Positions 8,703-16,788 of a DNA stretch of 64,000 nt are shown one piece after another. Source of the DNA: DASZBX01 sp035943635 (GTDB lineage: Bacteria; Actinomycetota; Actinomycetes; Streptomycetales; Catenulisporaceae); NCBI GenBank assembly GCA_035943635.1, contig DASZBX010000051.1, forward strand, positions 22,050-86,049. The letters are read 5' to 3'. How positions within the stretch are numbered: position 1 is the first letter of the stretch; the number at the start of each line of letters is the position of its first letter. The notes under the pieces are model-generated. The model saw only the letters and a list, made by a program, of their open reading frames with translations. It was not told where the DNA came from and searched no databases. The position numbers were made by a program, and so were the translations under genes.

Positions 8703-9575
8703 TCAGCCTTCTGCCACACCGCGCTCGGCGGGCTCGGGCCGCGTGCCCGGCGACGTCAGCTCTTCGGCGCCGAGCAGGCTGAGCAGCCGGGTCATCCGCT
8801 CGTCGGCCAGCACCGTGGTGCGAAACGGCGTCCGGGTGGCCGCGAACTCCACGATCCGGCAGGCCGCGGTCATGTCGGCCGCGCTCAGGTCCAGCAGGTC
8901 CAGGGTCAGGTCCGAGGCGGTGGCGGACATGGCGGCCAGCAGGGCGGTCAGGGCGTCCCGGTTGGTCTCGTCGGCGCAGCCGGCCAGGCGCAGGCCCGCG
9001 GGCTGGACGGTGCGGCTGAAGCGCAGTTCGCTCTGGCCCGGCGTGAGCGGGTGCGCCGCGCAGGCCGCCTGCAACGTGCCGGCCGCGAACAGGTGGCGGT
9101 CGTACTGGCACACCGCGGCCATCCGCCGGTCGGCGAAGACCGGGTTGGCCTCGGCCTCGTACTGCAGCAGCCGTTCCGTGCCGGGGGCCTGGCGCAACGC
9201 CCACGCCATGTCGACCAGGACCAGCACCCCGTCCAGCCCGTTCGCCTCGGCCTGGTCGATCGCCTCGGCGAAGCCGTTCATGGTGCGTTCCGGATCGAAC
9301 CGCCCGCCGGCCAGGTGCACGTCCGCGCACGCGCGCACCACGGCCTGCCCGCGCGCGGCCGCCCCGGCGAACTGCGGTACCCGCTCCTCGAGCCAGGACC
9401 GCATGGCCTCGGGCCGAAAGCTCTGCGTGAACACGATGACCTGCCGGCGCCGCCGCAGCCCGGACCGGACGAAGCCGATCGTGGACTCCAGATAGTCGTC
9501 CACCGAGTCGAAGGGCAGGCAGATGTGGTCGCCCAGCTCGGGATCGCTCATCCAGGTCGGCGTCGGAACGGTCAA
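8703..9575 (-). CDS. MEDS-domain sensor protein with STAS-like C-terminus
   Basis: Starting from a TTG at 9575, which has AAGGAGG directly upstream, the product is 290 residues. The N-terminal ~170 residues follow the MEDS (DcmR-like sensory) pattern: HICLPFDSVDDYLE, then GFVRSGLRRRRQVIVFT, and later GVLVLVDMAWALR, a P-loop-like regulatory fold. The C-terminal ~90 residues (TLDLLDLSAADMTAA) resemble a STAS/anti-sigma antagonist domain. Such proteins are usually partners in sigma-factor or light/redox signalling. No kinase partner is adjacent; the SpoIIE phosphatase at 30.7 kb is a possible distant partner. Confidence 0.7.
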   Translation of the reverse strand: MTVPTPTWMSDPELGDHICLPFDSVDDYLESTIGFVRSGLRRRRQVIVFTQSFRPEAMRSWLEERVPQFAGAAARGQAVVRACADVHLAGGRFDPERTMNGFAEAIDQAEANGLDGVLVLVDMAWALRQAPGTERLLQYEAEANPVFADRRMAAVCQYDRHLFAAGTLQAACAAHPLTPGQSELRFSRTVQPAGLRLAGCADETNRDALTALLAAMSATASDLTLDLLDLSAADMTAACRIVEFAATRTPFRTTVLADERMTRLLSLLGAEELTSPGTRPEPAERGVAEG

Positions 9576-9724
9576 CGCTCCTCCTTCGAGCTGCCGCCGC
9601 CGCGCGCCGACCACGCTGCGGGGGTCCTCTGCGTCAGGACGTGCCGGGTCCCAGGCGGGAGTCTACCTGCCGGGTCGGGAGGAGGTTGAGCCGTTCCGCC
9701 GATCGCCACCGTGCGCCAGCGCGC

Positions 9725-10153
9725 TCAGGAACTGGTGCGCTTCTCCAGACCCACGGCCGCGAGCAGCTCGAACCGCAGGTTCTTCGCCTGCGGGTCGTCC
9801 TTGCCGATGTACTCGACCAGGTCGGCCAGTCCCGCGGCGATGGCGTTGAGCTTGTCCTGGGTCGCGGTGTCGTTGCGGGTCTGGGAATTCTGCAGCAGGG
9901 CGACCAGCAGGAAGGTCACGATGGTGGTGATCGTGTTGATGATCAGCTGCCAGGTGTCCACGGAACCCAGGACGAAATACGTCGGCAACCACAGGACGAC
10001 CAGCAGGACGCACAGGATGAAGAAGACCGCCCGGGACACGAAGACGCTGGCGCGCGCCGCGAAGCGGTCGAAGTATCCCAGCTGCTCGGTGACGCTACTG
10101 GGCATGTCGGCGGTGCGGGCAGCGGTGGCGCGGACCTTGGACGTGGTCGCCAT
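9725..10153 (-). CDS. Low-affinity iron permease-like membrane protein
   Basis: The 142-residue protein matches the small bacterial low-affinity iron permease family. It has two hydrophobic helices with VLWLPTYFVLGSVDTWQLII and TTIVTFLLVALLQNSQTRN, then a conserved amphipathic segment (KLNAIAAGLADLVEYIG). The ATG at 10153 follows GAGGAGG at good spacing; a TTG one codon earlier is unnecessary. Actual iron transport by the bacterial members is not well proven. Single gene, with stress or redox genes on both sides. Confidence 0.75.
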   Translation of the reverse strand: MATTSKVRATAARTADMPSSVTEQLGYFDRFAARASVFVSRAVFFILCVLLVVLWLPTYFVLGSVDTWQLIINTITTIVTFLLVALLQNSQTRNDTATQDKLNAIAAGLADLVEYIGKDDPQAKNLRFELLAAVGLEKRTSS

Positions 10154-10307
10154 CAAGCCTCCTCGGAGAAGTTGTCACCGTATGCCCCCGTCCGGCTGCG
10201 TTAAGCCGTACCCCGCAGGCCAGGCTGGATAGCGTTCTGCCTGCGGTACAACGGATGGAGATTGGTGCGCACACACCGCGGCCCGGGTATTCCCAGCCGT
10301 TCTGGCC

Positions 10308-10359
10308 GCGTCGGCCGCCGACGGCTGACGGCTGAATATCGCCCTTCGGCGGCCGACGC
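10308..10359. terminator. 14-bp perfect inverted repeat with 24-nt loop
   Basis: Arms 10308-10321 and 10346-10359 are perfect complements. It lies between the stop of the zinc-ribbon-like gene (10461, minus) and the start of the iron permease-like gene (10153, minus), so it could end the former or regulate the latter. The loop is longer than in a standard terminator. In the same gap 10154-10460 a GGGTAC (minus strand, 10213-10208) resembles a stress-sigma -10. Confidence 0.35.
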
Positions 10360-10460
10360 TTGATCTCGGTTTGCCTGGACGTGCGACATCAAACCCCGAC
10401 CGCCCGGCCGGTGCCGCCGTGCCGCCCGGCCGCGGGCACGGCCGGCGGCGGCGCCGTCCG

Positions 10461-10688
10461 CTAACCTGCCGTGATCTCCTGGGTCACGAAGTCGCCGCAG
10501 GAGTACTGGATCCACTCCTGCTTGTTCTTGCCCACGCCGCGGTCCTGGGCGTGCCCCTGTCCGCACTGCGGGCAGGGGACCTGGTCGTTTCCGGTGCCGC
10601 TGTCGGCCCACGCCTCCTCGAACTCGTGGGCGCCGACCTCGTGCACGAGCACCGGGGGATCCGTGGCGAGAAACGGGTCGAACATCAT
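10461..10688 (-). CDS. Small zinc-ribbon-like protein (75 aa)
   Basis: The 75-residue protein has CPQCGQGH and a later Cys in IQYSCGDF, giving three cysteines and histidines that could form an incomplete zinc ribbon. The ATG at 10688 follows GGAAGGAGA. No known domain can be named. It is divergent from the hemerythrin gene. Confidence 0.55.
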   Translation of the reverse strand: MMFDPFLATDPPVLVHEVGAHEFEEAWADSGTGNDQVPCPQCGQGHAQDRGVGKNKQEWIQYSCGDFVTQEITAG

Positions 10689-10845
10689 GGTCTCCTTCCG
10701 GATGGCCGTCGGTTGTGCGCTCCCGGGCGTCCGCATGTCGGATGACACGGCCCGCGGCGCGACGCGCGTCTGCATTACCGTGATCACGTAGGCCAAACAT
10801 CGTCGTGGCGCAGTGTGAATTGTGAGGGTATGGCCGCCGACCGCG

Positions 10846-10869
10846 GTTTGCGTCAGGAGCCACGGGTAA
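10846..10869 (+). promoter_or_regulatory. Stress-sigma (SigB-type) promoter candidate for hemerythrin gene
   Basis: GTTT (10846-10849), a 14-nt spacer and GGGTAA (10864-10869) match the actinomycete general-stress sigma consensus GNNT-N14-16-GGGTA. It is 85 bp upstream of the hemerythrin ATG. Inference from consensus only. Confidence 0.5.
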
Positions 10870-10953
10870 CCCAAGAGGCCGGTCGTGCGCCGTGCGGCTG
10901 GTGTGGTCGGTGGTCGGCGAAGAAGCTGCCGCCGGATCGAAAGGATGCTGGTC

Positions 10954-11535
10954 ATGACGTTGATGGACGATGCGGACAACGAGCGGGTCAGTGCGGCCGC
11001 GATGCCGGCCGGCAGTGTGATCAGCGTGTTGCTGGAGCAGCACGCCAAGATCCGGGACTCGTTCGCCGCGGTGCAGACCACGACGGGCGAGGCCCGGCAG
11101 GCGGCGTTCGACCGGCTGCGCGAGCGCTTAGCGGTGCACGAGAGCGGCGAGGAAGTGGTGCTGCGCCCGGTCTCGCTCGAGGACGCCGGCGAGGCGGTCG
11201 TCGACGCGCGCAACCGCGAGGAGTCCGAGGCCGCGCACGTACTGGCTGGGCTGGAGAAGATGGACGTGTCCGATCCGCAGTTCCTGGAGAAGCTCGCGGA
11301 GTTCGAGCAGGCGGTGTCGGACCACGCCGCGCACGAGGAGAGCGAGGAGTTCCCGGCGGTGCAGGCCGCGCACTCGGACGAGGAACTGCGGGAGCTGGGC
11401 GCCAAGCTGCTCAAGGCGGAGGCCATGGCCCCCACGCACCCGCACCCGACTGCGGCCGGGTCGCCGACCGCGCAACGCGTCGTCGGTCCGTTCGCGGCGC
11501 TGCTGGACAAGGCCCGCGACGCGCACCGGAGCTGA
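10954..11535 (+). CDS. Hemerythrin HHE-domain protein
   Basis: The 193-residue protein is helical with iron-ligand spacing typical of hemerythrin-like proteins: LEQHAKIRDSF, LAVHESGEEVVLRP, and AVSDHAAHEESEEFPAV. Such proteins bind a diiron centre and sense or carry O2 or NO. The ATG at 10954 is preferred because AAAGGA lies eight bases upstream; an in-frame ATG at 10945 overlaps this SD. The C-terminal ~40 residues (THPHPTAAG onward) are a flexible tail common in actinobacterial members. The putative stress-sigma promoter upstream fits an oxidative or desiccation stress role. Confidence 0.85.
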   Translation: MTLMDDADNERVSAAAMPAGSVISVLLEQHAKIRDSFAAVQTTTGEARQAAFDRLRERLAVHESGEEVVLRPVSLEDAGEAVVDARNREESEAAHVLAGLEKMDVSDPQFLEKLAEFEQAVSDHAAHEESEEFPAVQAAHSDEELRELGAKLLKAEAMAPTHPHPTAAGSPTAQRVVGPFAALLDKARDAHRS

Positions 11536-11586
11536 TCGGGCGGCGCGGCGGGCGTTGCGCCGGTCGGGTGAGTGCGGCGGCTGAGC

Positions 11587-11611
11587 GTCTACCTCGGCGC
11601 GAAACGGGTAC
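11587..11611 (+). promoter_or_regulatory. Stress-sigma (SigB-type) promoter candidate for TspO gene
   Basis: GTCT (11587-11590), 15-nt spacer, GGGTAC (11606-11611), an exact fit to GNNT-N14-16-GGGTAC. The -10 ends nine bases before the TspO ATG, so the transcript would be leaderless or nearly so. Confidence 0.5.
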
Positions 11612-11620
11612 CGCGAGACG

Positions 11621-12154
11621 ATGGACACCGAGGCGATGGTCAGTGTTGACCGGGAGACGAGTAGCCGGACCGACCGACGAAAGGTATGGGCGGCCCACGC
11701 GGCAGGCGTCGCTACGGCGGCGGTGCTGGGCGCAGCGGCCTCCGGCCCGAGCACGGACTGGTACCGCAAGCTCGACACGCCCAGCTGGCAGCCGCCGCCG
11801 TCTGTGTTCGGGCCGGTCTGGACCGGGCTTTACGCGATGATCGCCTACGCGGGGGTCACTGTGTGGCAGAGCGCCGACCAAGACAGCCGGGACCCTGACC
11901 GGGATCGGAGCCGGTTCGCGATCGCCTACGCGGCGAACCTGGCCTTGAACGCCGGGTGGACCTGGACGTTCTTCCGCGCCCGACGCCTGCCGTCGGCGGC
12001 CGTCCACGCGGCCGTGCTGGAGGCCTCCACGATCGACCTGGTCCGTCGGGCCCATCGGACGTCGCCCCGGGCGGCTGCGGCGTTGCTGCCGTACGCGGCG
12101 TGGAACGCGTTCGCCACCGTGCTGAGCACGGACCTGGCCCGGCGCAACCGCTGA
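11621..12154 (+). CDS. TspO/MBR family tryptophan-rich sensory protein
   Basis: This 177-residue membrane protein shows the TspO pattern: WYRKLDTPSWQPPPSVFGPVW, then NLALNAGWTWTFF and a final PYAAWNAFATVLS. TspO proteins bind tetrapyrroles such as haem or porphyrins and respond to oxidative stress. About five hydrophobic helices are visible. The ATG at 11621 gives an N-terminal extension of ~25 polar residues. It lies in a stress cluster next to hemerythrin and has its own stress-sigma-like promoter. Confidence 0.88.
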   Translation: MDTEAMVSVDRETSSRTDRRKVWAAHAAGVATAAVLGAAASGPSTDWYRKLDTPSWQPPPSVFGPVWTGLYAMIAYAGVTVWQSADQDSRDPDRDRSRFAIAYAANLALNAGWTWTFFRARRLPSAAVHAAVLEASTIDLVRRAHRTSPRAAAALLPYAAWNAFATVLSTDLARRNR

Positions 12155-12234
12155 ACCACTGAACCGCCCACGTGGCAAACGTGCCCGGCCGCAGACACGG
12201 CTGGGCGTTCACCCGGATGACTGGAGGAAATGCT

Positions 12235-12498
12235 GTGAGTGGATTTGCCGACGAAGCCAAGAAGGCCGAGCAGTTCGCGAAGGACCACCCCGACACGATC
12301 GACCAGGGCGTGCAGGAGGGGGAGAAGCTGGCCGACCGGCAGACCGGCGACCGCTTCGACAAGGAGGTCAGCGCGGGCGGCCAGGCGGTCGAGAACGAGT
12401 TCGGCAACGGTCAGGACAGCCAGAACGGTCAGAACGGTCAAAACGACCAGGGCAACCAGAACAGCCAGGACGACCAGAGCAACCAGCAGCCTTCCTAG
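12235..12498 (+). CDS. MT0933-like antitoxin family protein with Gln/Asn-rich tail
   Basis: The GTG at 12235 follows GGAGGAAA. The 87-residue product has the short-helix pattern of the Rv0909/MT0933-like antitoxin family (KAEQFAKDHPDTIDQGVQ, then KLADRQTGDRFDKEV). The last ~30 residues are a repetitive Gln/Asn/Asp tail built from GQNGQN-like units. No toxin gene is adjacent, as is usual for this family in streptomycetes, so an antitoxin role is unproven. It ends just before a strong bidirectional terminator. Confidence 0.65.
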   Translation: MSGFADEAKKAEQFAKDHPDTIDQGVQEGEKLADRQTGDRFDKEVSAGGQAVENEFGNGQDSQNGQNGQNDQGNQNSQDDQSNQQPS

Positions 12499-12510
12499 TC
12501 TCACGACGGA

Positions 12511-12552
12511 CGAACGGCTCGGCACGGGAAGATCGCCGTGCCGAGCCGTTCG
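12511..12552. terminator. Bidirectional terminator hairpin (17-bp perfect stem)
   Basis: Arms 12511-12527 and 12536-12552 are perfect complements with an 8-nt loop. It sits between the convergent antitoxin-like and TerC genes and can serve both. Confidence 0.8.
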
Positions 12553-12559
12553 CCTGTGC

Positions 12560-13564
12560 TCAGACCCCCGCCATCTCCTCGTCCTCCGCGGTGGCCGCGT
12601 CCCCGGCCTCCGCGCGCCGCCTGCGGCGGGACGATCCCACAAGACTGGCCACGGTCGTCACGGCCAACACTCCGCCGATGACGGCCAGCGAGACGGCCGT
12701 CGAGATGTGCGGGCCGTGCACGCCGACCGAGGGCATTGCCTCCAGGATGAGCTTGGCGCCGATGAACCCCAGGATCGCGGCGAGTCCGTAGGAGAGGTAG
12801 ATCAGCCGGTTCAGCAGTCCGCCGACCAGGAAGTAGAGCTGGCGCAGGCCCATCAGCGCGAAGGCGTTGGCGGTGAACACGATGTACGGGTCCTTCGTCA
12901 GGCCGAAGATCGCCGGGATCGAGTCCAGCGCGAACAGCAGATCGGTCGTGCCGATGGCGACGACCACCACGAACAGGGGAGTGACCAGCCGGCGTCCGCC
13001 CTCGCGCACGGTCAGCCGGGTGCCGCGGTAGTCCTCGGTGCTGGGCACGCTCCGGCGCACCCGGCGCAGCAGCGCGTTCTCCTTGAACTCCGTCTCGTCC
13101 CCGCCCTCGCCGTGCCCGCTGACCAGCTTCCACGCCGTCCACACCAGCACGGCGCCGAACAGGAAGAAGACCCAGGTGAACGAGGCGATGGCGGCGGCGC
13201 CGAGCGCGATGAACGCCGTACGCATGACGAGCGCGAGCATCACCCCGATCAGCAGCACCCGCTGGCGCAGCTCGATCGGGACGGCGAAACGCGTCATCAG
13301 CAGGACGAAGACGAAGAGGTTGTCGACCGACAGGGATTTCTCGGTCACGTATCCGGCCAGGAACGCGCTCGCGTCGGCGGACCCGGCGAAGAACCACAGT
13401 CCGGCGCCGAACGCCCCGGCCGCCAGCACCCAGAAGACGCCCCAGAGCGCGGCTTCCTTCAGGCGCACCTCGTGCGGCTTGCGGCCGACGAAGAAGTCGA
13501 CGGTGATGAGAAGAATCAGGCCCGCTATGGTCGCGGCCCACACCCAGATGGGGATATGAATCAT
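12560..13564 (-). CDS. TerC/Alx family membrane protein (probable Mn exporter)
   Basis: The 334-residue polytopic membrane protein has the TerC hallmark motifs: EKSLSVDNLFVF, IGTTDLLFALDSIPAIFG and FALMGLRQLYFLVGGL, with Asp residues buried in helices. Alx/TerC proteins are linked to manganese export and tellurite resistance. The ATG at 13564 is chosen because GGAGG lies ten bases upstream; an earlier in-frame ATG falls inside the riboswitch. The upstream leader looks like a yybP-ykoY riboswitch, which supports the manganese role. The C-terminus is Arg-rich then acidic. Confidence 0.9.
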   Translation of the reverse strand: MIHIPIWVWAATIAGLILLITVDFFVGRKPHEVRLKEAALWGVFWVLAAGAFGAGLWFFAGSADASAFLAGYVTEKSLSVDNLFVFVLLMTRFAVPIELRQRVLLIGVMLALVMRTAFIALGAAAIASFTWVFFLFGAVLVWTAWKLVSGHGEGGDETEFKENALLRRVRRSVPSTEDYRGTRLTVREGGRRLVTPLFVVVVAIGTTDLLFALDSIPAIFGLTKDPYIVFTANAFALMGLRQLYFLVGGLLNRLIYLSYGLAAILGFIGAKLILEAMPSVGVHGPHISTAVSLAVIGGVLAVTTVASLVGSSRRRRRAEAGDAATAEDEEMAGV

Positions 13565-13574
13565 GGAATACCAA

Positions 13575-13699
13575 CCTCCGGCGGATCGCGGATCGCCGGA
13601 GGTCTCTTCCACCCGCCAGCAGCGGCGAGCCGAACGGCCGGACCCGGGCAGAGCCGAGCCGTGATGACGACCGATCCGTGGGGGAATACTCCCCTCCAG
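13575..13699 (-). promoter_or_regulatory. yybP-ykoY-type manganese riboswitch with SD-sequestering hairpin
   Basis: Read on the minus strand, the leader has the aptamer signatures GGGGAGTA near its 5' end and GGAAGAGACC near its 3' end. P1 pairs CTGGAGG (13699-13693) with CCTCCGG (13602-13596). The same 3' strand, CCTCCGGCG (13602-13594), is a perfect complement of CGCCGGAGG (13583-13575), which contains the TerC Shine-Dalgarno. The two pairings are mutually exclusive, so metal binding would free the SD and switch translation on. The gap upstream (13700-13876) holds no gene. Confidence 0.8.
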
Positions 13700-13876
13700 A
13701 GATCATCATGTCATCCGGAAGGTGAATCTGTCGAGCCGGCCGGAGGTAAACAGTCCGCTGCAAAGTTCGACATACCCTTTGACCTGCATGGAAAGTAAAA
13801 GAGGCTTGATGCTCATTGGCATAGAATATGGAGTGTCGAGCATGGAGTGTGGAGAGGCGAACGTCCTGAGGCTGTT

Positions 13877-14164
13877 CTAACGGGGTTCGAAGCCGGAGGG
13901 GAAGCCGTAGATCCCCGACTCTGTGACGGAGTCGTCGAGGATGTCGAGCGGGCTTATGCCCCACTGCTGGGCGACCATCATCACGTGGTCTTCCCTGGGC
14001 ATGCTCGCGAACCAGGCGTCCCACTCGGATTCCTGCCAGGCCTGCCCTCCGTCTTCGGGCCAGCGATGTTCCGATGCCCAGCTCGACCTCGATGGCGCGT
14101 CGGCGACATCCAACGGCGTGGCACCCCGGACTGCGAGCCACGATGTCTTGTAGCCGAAACTCAT
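13877..14164 (-). CDS. Hypothetical protein (95 aa)
   Basis: The ATG at 14164 has AGGAGA five bases upstream. The 95-residue protein begins SFGYKTSWLAVRG and is Trp/Glu/Asp-rich, soluble and without cysteines. The segment ATPLDVADA resembles openings of small actinobacterial proteins of unknown function. No function is assigned. Confidence 0.55.
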   Translation of the reverse strand: MSFGYKTSWLAVRGATPLDVADAPSRSSWASEHRWPEDGGQAWQESEWDAWFASMPREDHVMMVAQQWGISPLDILDDSVTESGIYGFPSGFEPR

Positions 14165-14435
14165 GGTCTCTCCTGTCTTGGTGACCGGAGGATCATCGCA
14201 GTTGCCCCTGGCAGTGCGGTGCGGCCCACTGTGCCGGAAAGCACCTTGACAGGCTCGCCGCCGCGATGCAGGGTTAGGCCTATTGGTTAGGTCCATTTAT
14301 GTCGCAGGTGCGTCGCGGGACCCGCCGCGCTGGTCGCGAGGCGCCGTGCTGCCGGCCGGGGTAGGTTTGGCGTCGAGGCGCAGGTCGCCGACCACCCGCG
14401 GCGGCGGCCCGGACGCCTGAAGGAGGTCTCGTTCC

Positions 14436-15644
14436 ATGCCCAAGGCCATCGATCCCGCGCTGTTCCGGGAGACGCTGGGGCACTACCCGACCGGGGTGGC
14501 CGTGGTCACCGCGCTGGCCGACGACGGGAGCCCGGCCGGCATGGTCGTCGGCACGTTCTCCTCGGTCTCCCTGGAGCCGCCGCTGATCGCGTTCTACCCG
14601 ACCGTCGGCTCCAAGAGCTTCGAGCGGCTGCGCACCGCCGAGGCCTTCTGCGTGAACATCCTCGCGGCCGACCAGGAACCCCTGTGCCGCCGGATCGCGA
14701 CCGGCGGGGCGGACAAGTTCGACGGCGTGCGCTGGCGGCCCGGGCCGCTCGGGTCGCCGGTGCTGGCGGACTGCGTGTCCTGGATCGAGTGCACGTTCGA
14801 GGACGTCCGGGAGGCGGGCGACCACTTCATCGTGCTCGGGCGGGTGCACGAGCTCGCCGTGGAACGCTCGACCCTGCCGCTTTTGTTCTTCCAGGGCGGC
14901 TACGGGCGGTTCTCGCCCGGGTCCTTCATCGCCGGGCCGGATCCGGACCTGATCCAGGCGGCCCAGCTGGCCGAGACGATCCGGTCCCGGGTCGAGGACC
15001 TGGGCACCGAGCTCGCGGCCAACTGCGGGGTGCTGGTCCGGATCCGCGAGGACACGGTGCAGGTGCTCGCCGCGAACCGGAGCGAGGTGGACGAGCCGTT
15101 CCCGCTCGGGCACCGGCAGCCGATCATCCCGCCGTTCGGCGCGGTGTTCCTGGTGGACGCGCCGCAAGCGGAGGTGGAGGAATGGCTGCGGCGGGCCCCG
15201 GACCACAGCGGAGGCAAGGGCGACGGCAAGGGTGGGGGCGAGAACAGCGAGCAGCGCGGCCGCCGGGACTTCTACCTCGCCCTGCTCGGCAAGGTGCGCG
15301 ACTGCGGCTACTCCCTGCTGGCCGCCGAGCCGCAGCTGCTCCAGCGCCAGCAGGAGGCCCTGACCGCGTTCGAGCAGTCCGACCGGCTGCCCCGGCACGG
15401 GCGCGCGGTCCAGCAGGCGACCTCCGAACTGGCCGACCTGTTCTCCCCGGACCTGCGACCGGGCGAACGGTACGCCCTCGCCGCGCTCGTCGCGCCCATC
15501 CCGACCGGTCCGGACCTGCCGCCGATGGCGATCCGGCTGACCGGGCTGCCGGCCGCGCCGACGGAGCAGATCGAGGCCTGGGCGGATCGGCTCAAGCAGG
15601 TCGCGGCGGCCGCCGGGGCGGATATGAGCGGTACGCACCGCTGA
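14436..15644 (+). CDS. Flavin reductase domain fused to an IclR-like effector domain
   Basis: The 402-residue protein starts with a complete flavin reductase (HpaC-like) domain: FRETLGHYPTGVAVVTA, then VGTFSSVSLEPPLIAF, FCVNILAADQ and the DHFIVLGRVHEL strand (residues 1-165). The C-terminal ~220 residues resemble an IclR-type GAF/effector domain, with no HTH, split by a Gly/Lys-rich linker. Such fusions supply reduced flavin and may sense a ligand. AAGGAGG lies nine bases before the ATG. The nearest oxygenases are the diiron enzyme and P450, neither flavin-dependent, so the partner is unknown. Confidence 0.8.
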   Translation: MPKAIDPALFRETLGHYPTGVAVVTALADDGSPAGMVVGTFSSVSLEPPLIAFYPTVGSKSFERLRTAEAFCVNILAADQEPLCRRIATGGADKFDGVRWRPGPLGSPVLADCVSWIECTFEDVREAGDHFIVLGRVHELAVERSTLPLLFFQGGYGRFSPGSFIAGPDPDLIQAAQLAETIRSRVEDLGTELAANCGVLVRIREDTVQVLAANRSEVDEPFPLGHRQPIIPPFGAVFLVDAPQAEVEEWLRRAPDHSGGKGDGKGGGENSEQRGRRDFYLALLGKVRDCGYSLLAAEPQLLQRQQEALTAFEQSDRLPRHGRAVQQATSELADLFSPDLRPGERYALAALVAPIPTGPDLPPMAIRLTGLPAAPTEQIEAWADRLKQVAAAAGADMSGTHR

Positions 15645-15880
15645 CGGCGTTCCGGTACGGGTCCGGGACATGAGCCGGGCCGGCGGCGGCGTGCACTGAC
15701 GGCGTTTGCCGGCGCGGGTTACGCCGCGCGGTTAAGCCTGAAGTGCCCGTCACCGGCCTCGGTCCCGGCGGCGTTCCCGGCTGCGTCTTGCCTGCTCTCA
15801 CTGCGCTTCGCCATGGATTTCACACCCTCAGGCCGACCCCCGCCTTCGATTCTACGGCCGGCTCCTAAGTCAGACTACTG

Positions 15881-15909
15881 TTGTCTTGGGCCGAGAACGG
15901 CGGTAATCT
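15881..15909 (+). promoter_or_regulatory. Sigma-70-like promoter candidate upstream of formyltransferase
   Basis: TTGTCT (15881-15886), 17-nt spacer, TAATCT (15904-15909), four matches of six in each hexamer. It lies 75 bp upstream of the formyltransferase start, in the gap 15645-15983. That gap otherwise holds GC-rich short repeats (CTGACGGCGTT twice) and no gene. Confidence 0.4.
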
Positions 15910-15983
15910 TCGAATCGCGGCAGGACACTGACATATTCGTGGACCGCGATCGTCCGCAGCGGCGGACTTGACGGGGAGTGCGT

Positions 15984-16685
15984 GTGAGAGTCTTTATTTC
16001 AGGGCGCGGTGTTTTCGCCGTGCAGGTCGCCGAGGCGGCCTTAGCGGCGGGCCACGAGCTGGTCGGCGTGGCCTCGCCGCGGCTGCGGGCGGCCCAGTCC
16101 GACGAGGCGAACGCCGCCAGCTGGGACCGCCTGCGCGGATGGGCCTATCCGCGGGACGTGCCGTGGACCGACGCGGCCGAACTGCGGGCTCCGCACATCC
16201 CGGCCGGGACGCAGGTCATCGTCGCGGCCCATTCGCACGCGTTCATCGGCAGCAGGACCCGGGCCCGGGCCTCGGTCGCCTCGATCGGCTACCATCCCAG
16301 CCTTCTGCCACTGCACCGCGGCCGGGACGCGGTCCGGTGGACGATCCGGGACGGGGACCGGGTGGCCGGCGGGTCCGTCTACCACCTGTCCCAGCGCACG
16401 GACGGCGGCGCGATCGCGGCGCAGGAACACGTCCTGGTCCCGCGGCACGCCACCGCGGAGAGCCTGTGGCGCGAACTGCTGGCGCCGCTGGGCGTGCGGC
16501 TGCTGCTGCGGGTGCTCGAAGACCTCGCCAACGGGCGCAACGTGCAGGTCGCGCAGGACGAGTCCGTCGCCACCTGGGAGCCGTCGATGCACTCGGCCCC
16601 ACTGTTCAAACCGGAGCTGATCGAGCTCACCTCGAAGGACTCCGCCCCGGTGGTGGGCGATCGCTGGGCCCTGATAGACCGTTGA
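15984..16685 (+). CDS. Formyltransferase-fold protein (Met-tRNA formyltransferase-like)
   Basis: The 233-residue protein consists of a single formyl_trans_N-like domain: VFISGRGVFAVQVAEAAL at the N-terminus, GYHPSLLPLHRGRDAVRW around residue 100, and YHLSQRTDGGAIAAQ with the conserved Asp. The catalytic Asn-x-His triad member is Gly here (GYH for NxH), a variant I believe is common in a side branch of the family. There is no tRNA-binding C-terminal domain, so it is not the housekeeping enzyme. The GTG at 15984 is used because GGGGAG lies just upstream. Its position before the PKS suggests N-formylation of a product or precursor (inference). Confidence 0.7.
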   Translation: MRVFISGRGVFAVQVAEAALAAGHELVGVASPRLRAAQSDEANAASWDRLRGWAYPRDVPWTDAAELRAPHIPAGTQVIVAAHSHAFIGSRTRARASVASIGYHPSLLPLHRGRDAVRWTIRDGDRVAGGSVYHLSQRTDGGAIAAQEHVLVPRHATAESLWRELLAPLGVRLLLRVLEDLANGRNVQVAQDESVATWEPSMHSAPLFKPELIELTSKDSAPVVGDRWALIDR

Positions 16686-16743
16686 CCGCCGGCCGGTCCC
16701 GCCTCGGGCGAGTACGCCCACGATGACCGCGCGGCCGTGCCGA

Positions 16744-16788
16744 CCGCACAGGCCGCACAGACCGCACAGACCGCACAGACCGCACACG
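16744..16788 (+). repeat. Five tandem copies of a 9-bp repeat upstream of the PKS gene
   Basis: The unit CCGCACAGA is repeated five times head to tail; copies 2-4 are identical, and copies 1 and 5 differ only in their last bases. A second direct repeat, GTGATGATC, occurs at 16818-16826 and 16836-16844 (18-bp period), and GCGAC/GTCGC arms flank AAAT at 16802-16815. These fill the 210-bp gap before the PKS start and may be regulator sites. Confidence 0.75.

Noticed and set aside
12235..12498. Toxin-antitoxin pair formed by the MT0933-like gene and TerC or TspO
   Set aside because: Neither neighbour is a toxin, and a strong terminator separates the antitoxin-like gene from TerC.
16744..16788. 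Tandem repeats considered as a CRISPR array
   Set aside because: Units are 9 bp, contiguous, without spacers, and no cas gene is present.
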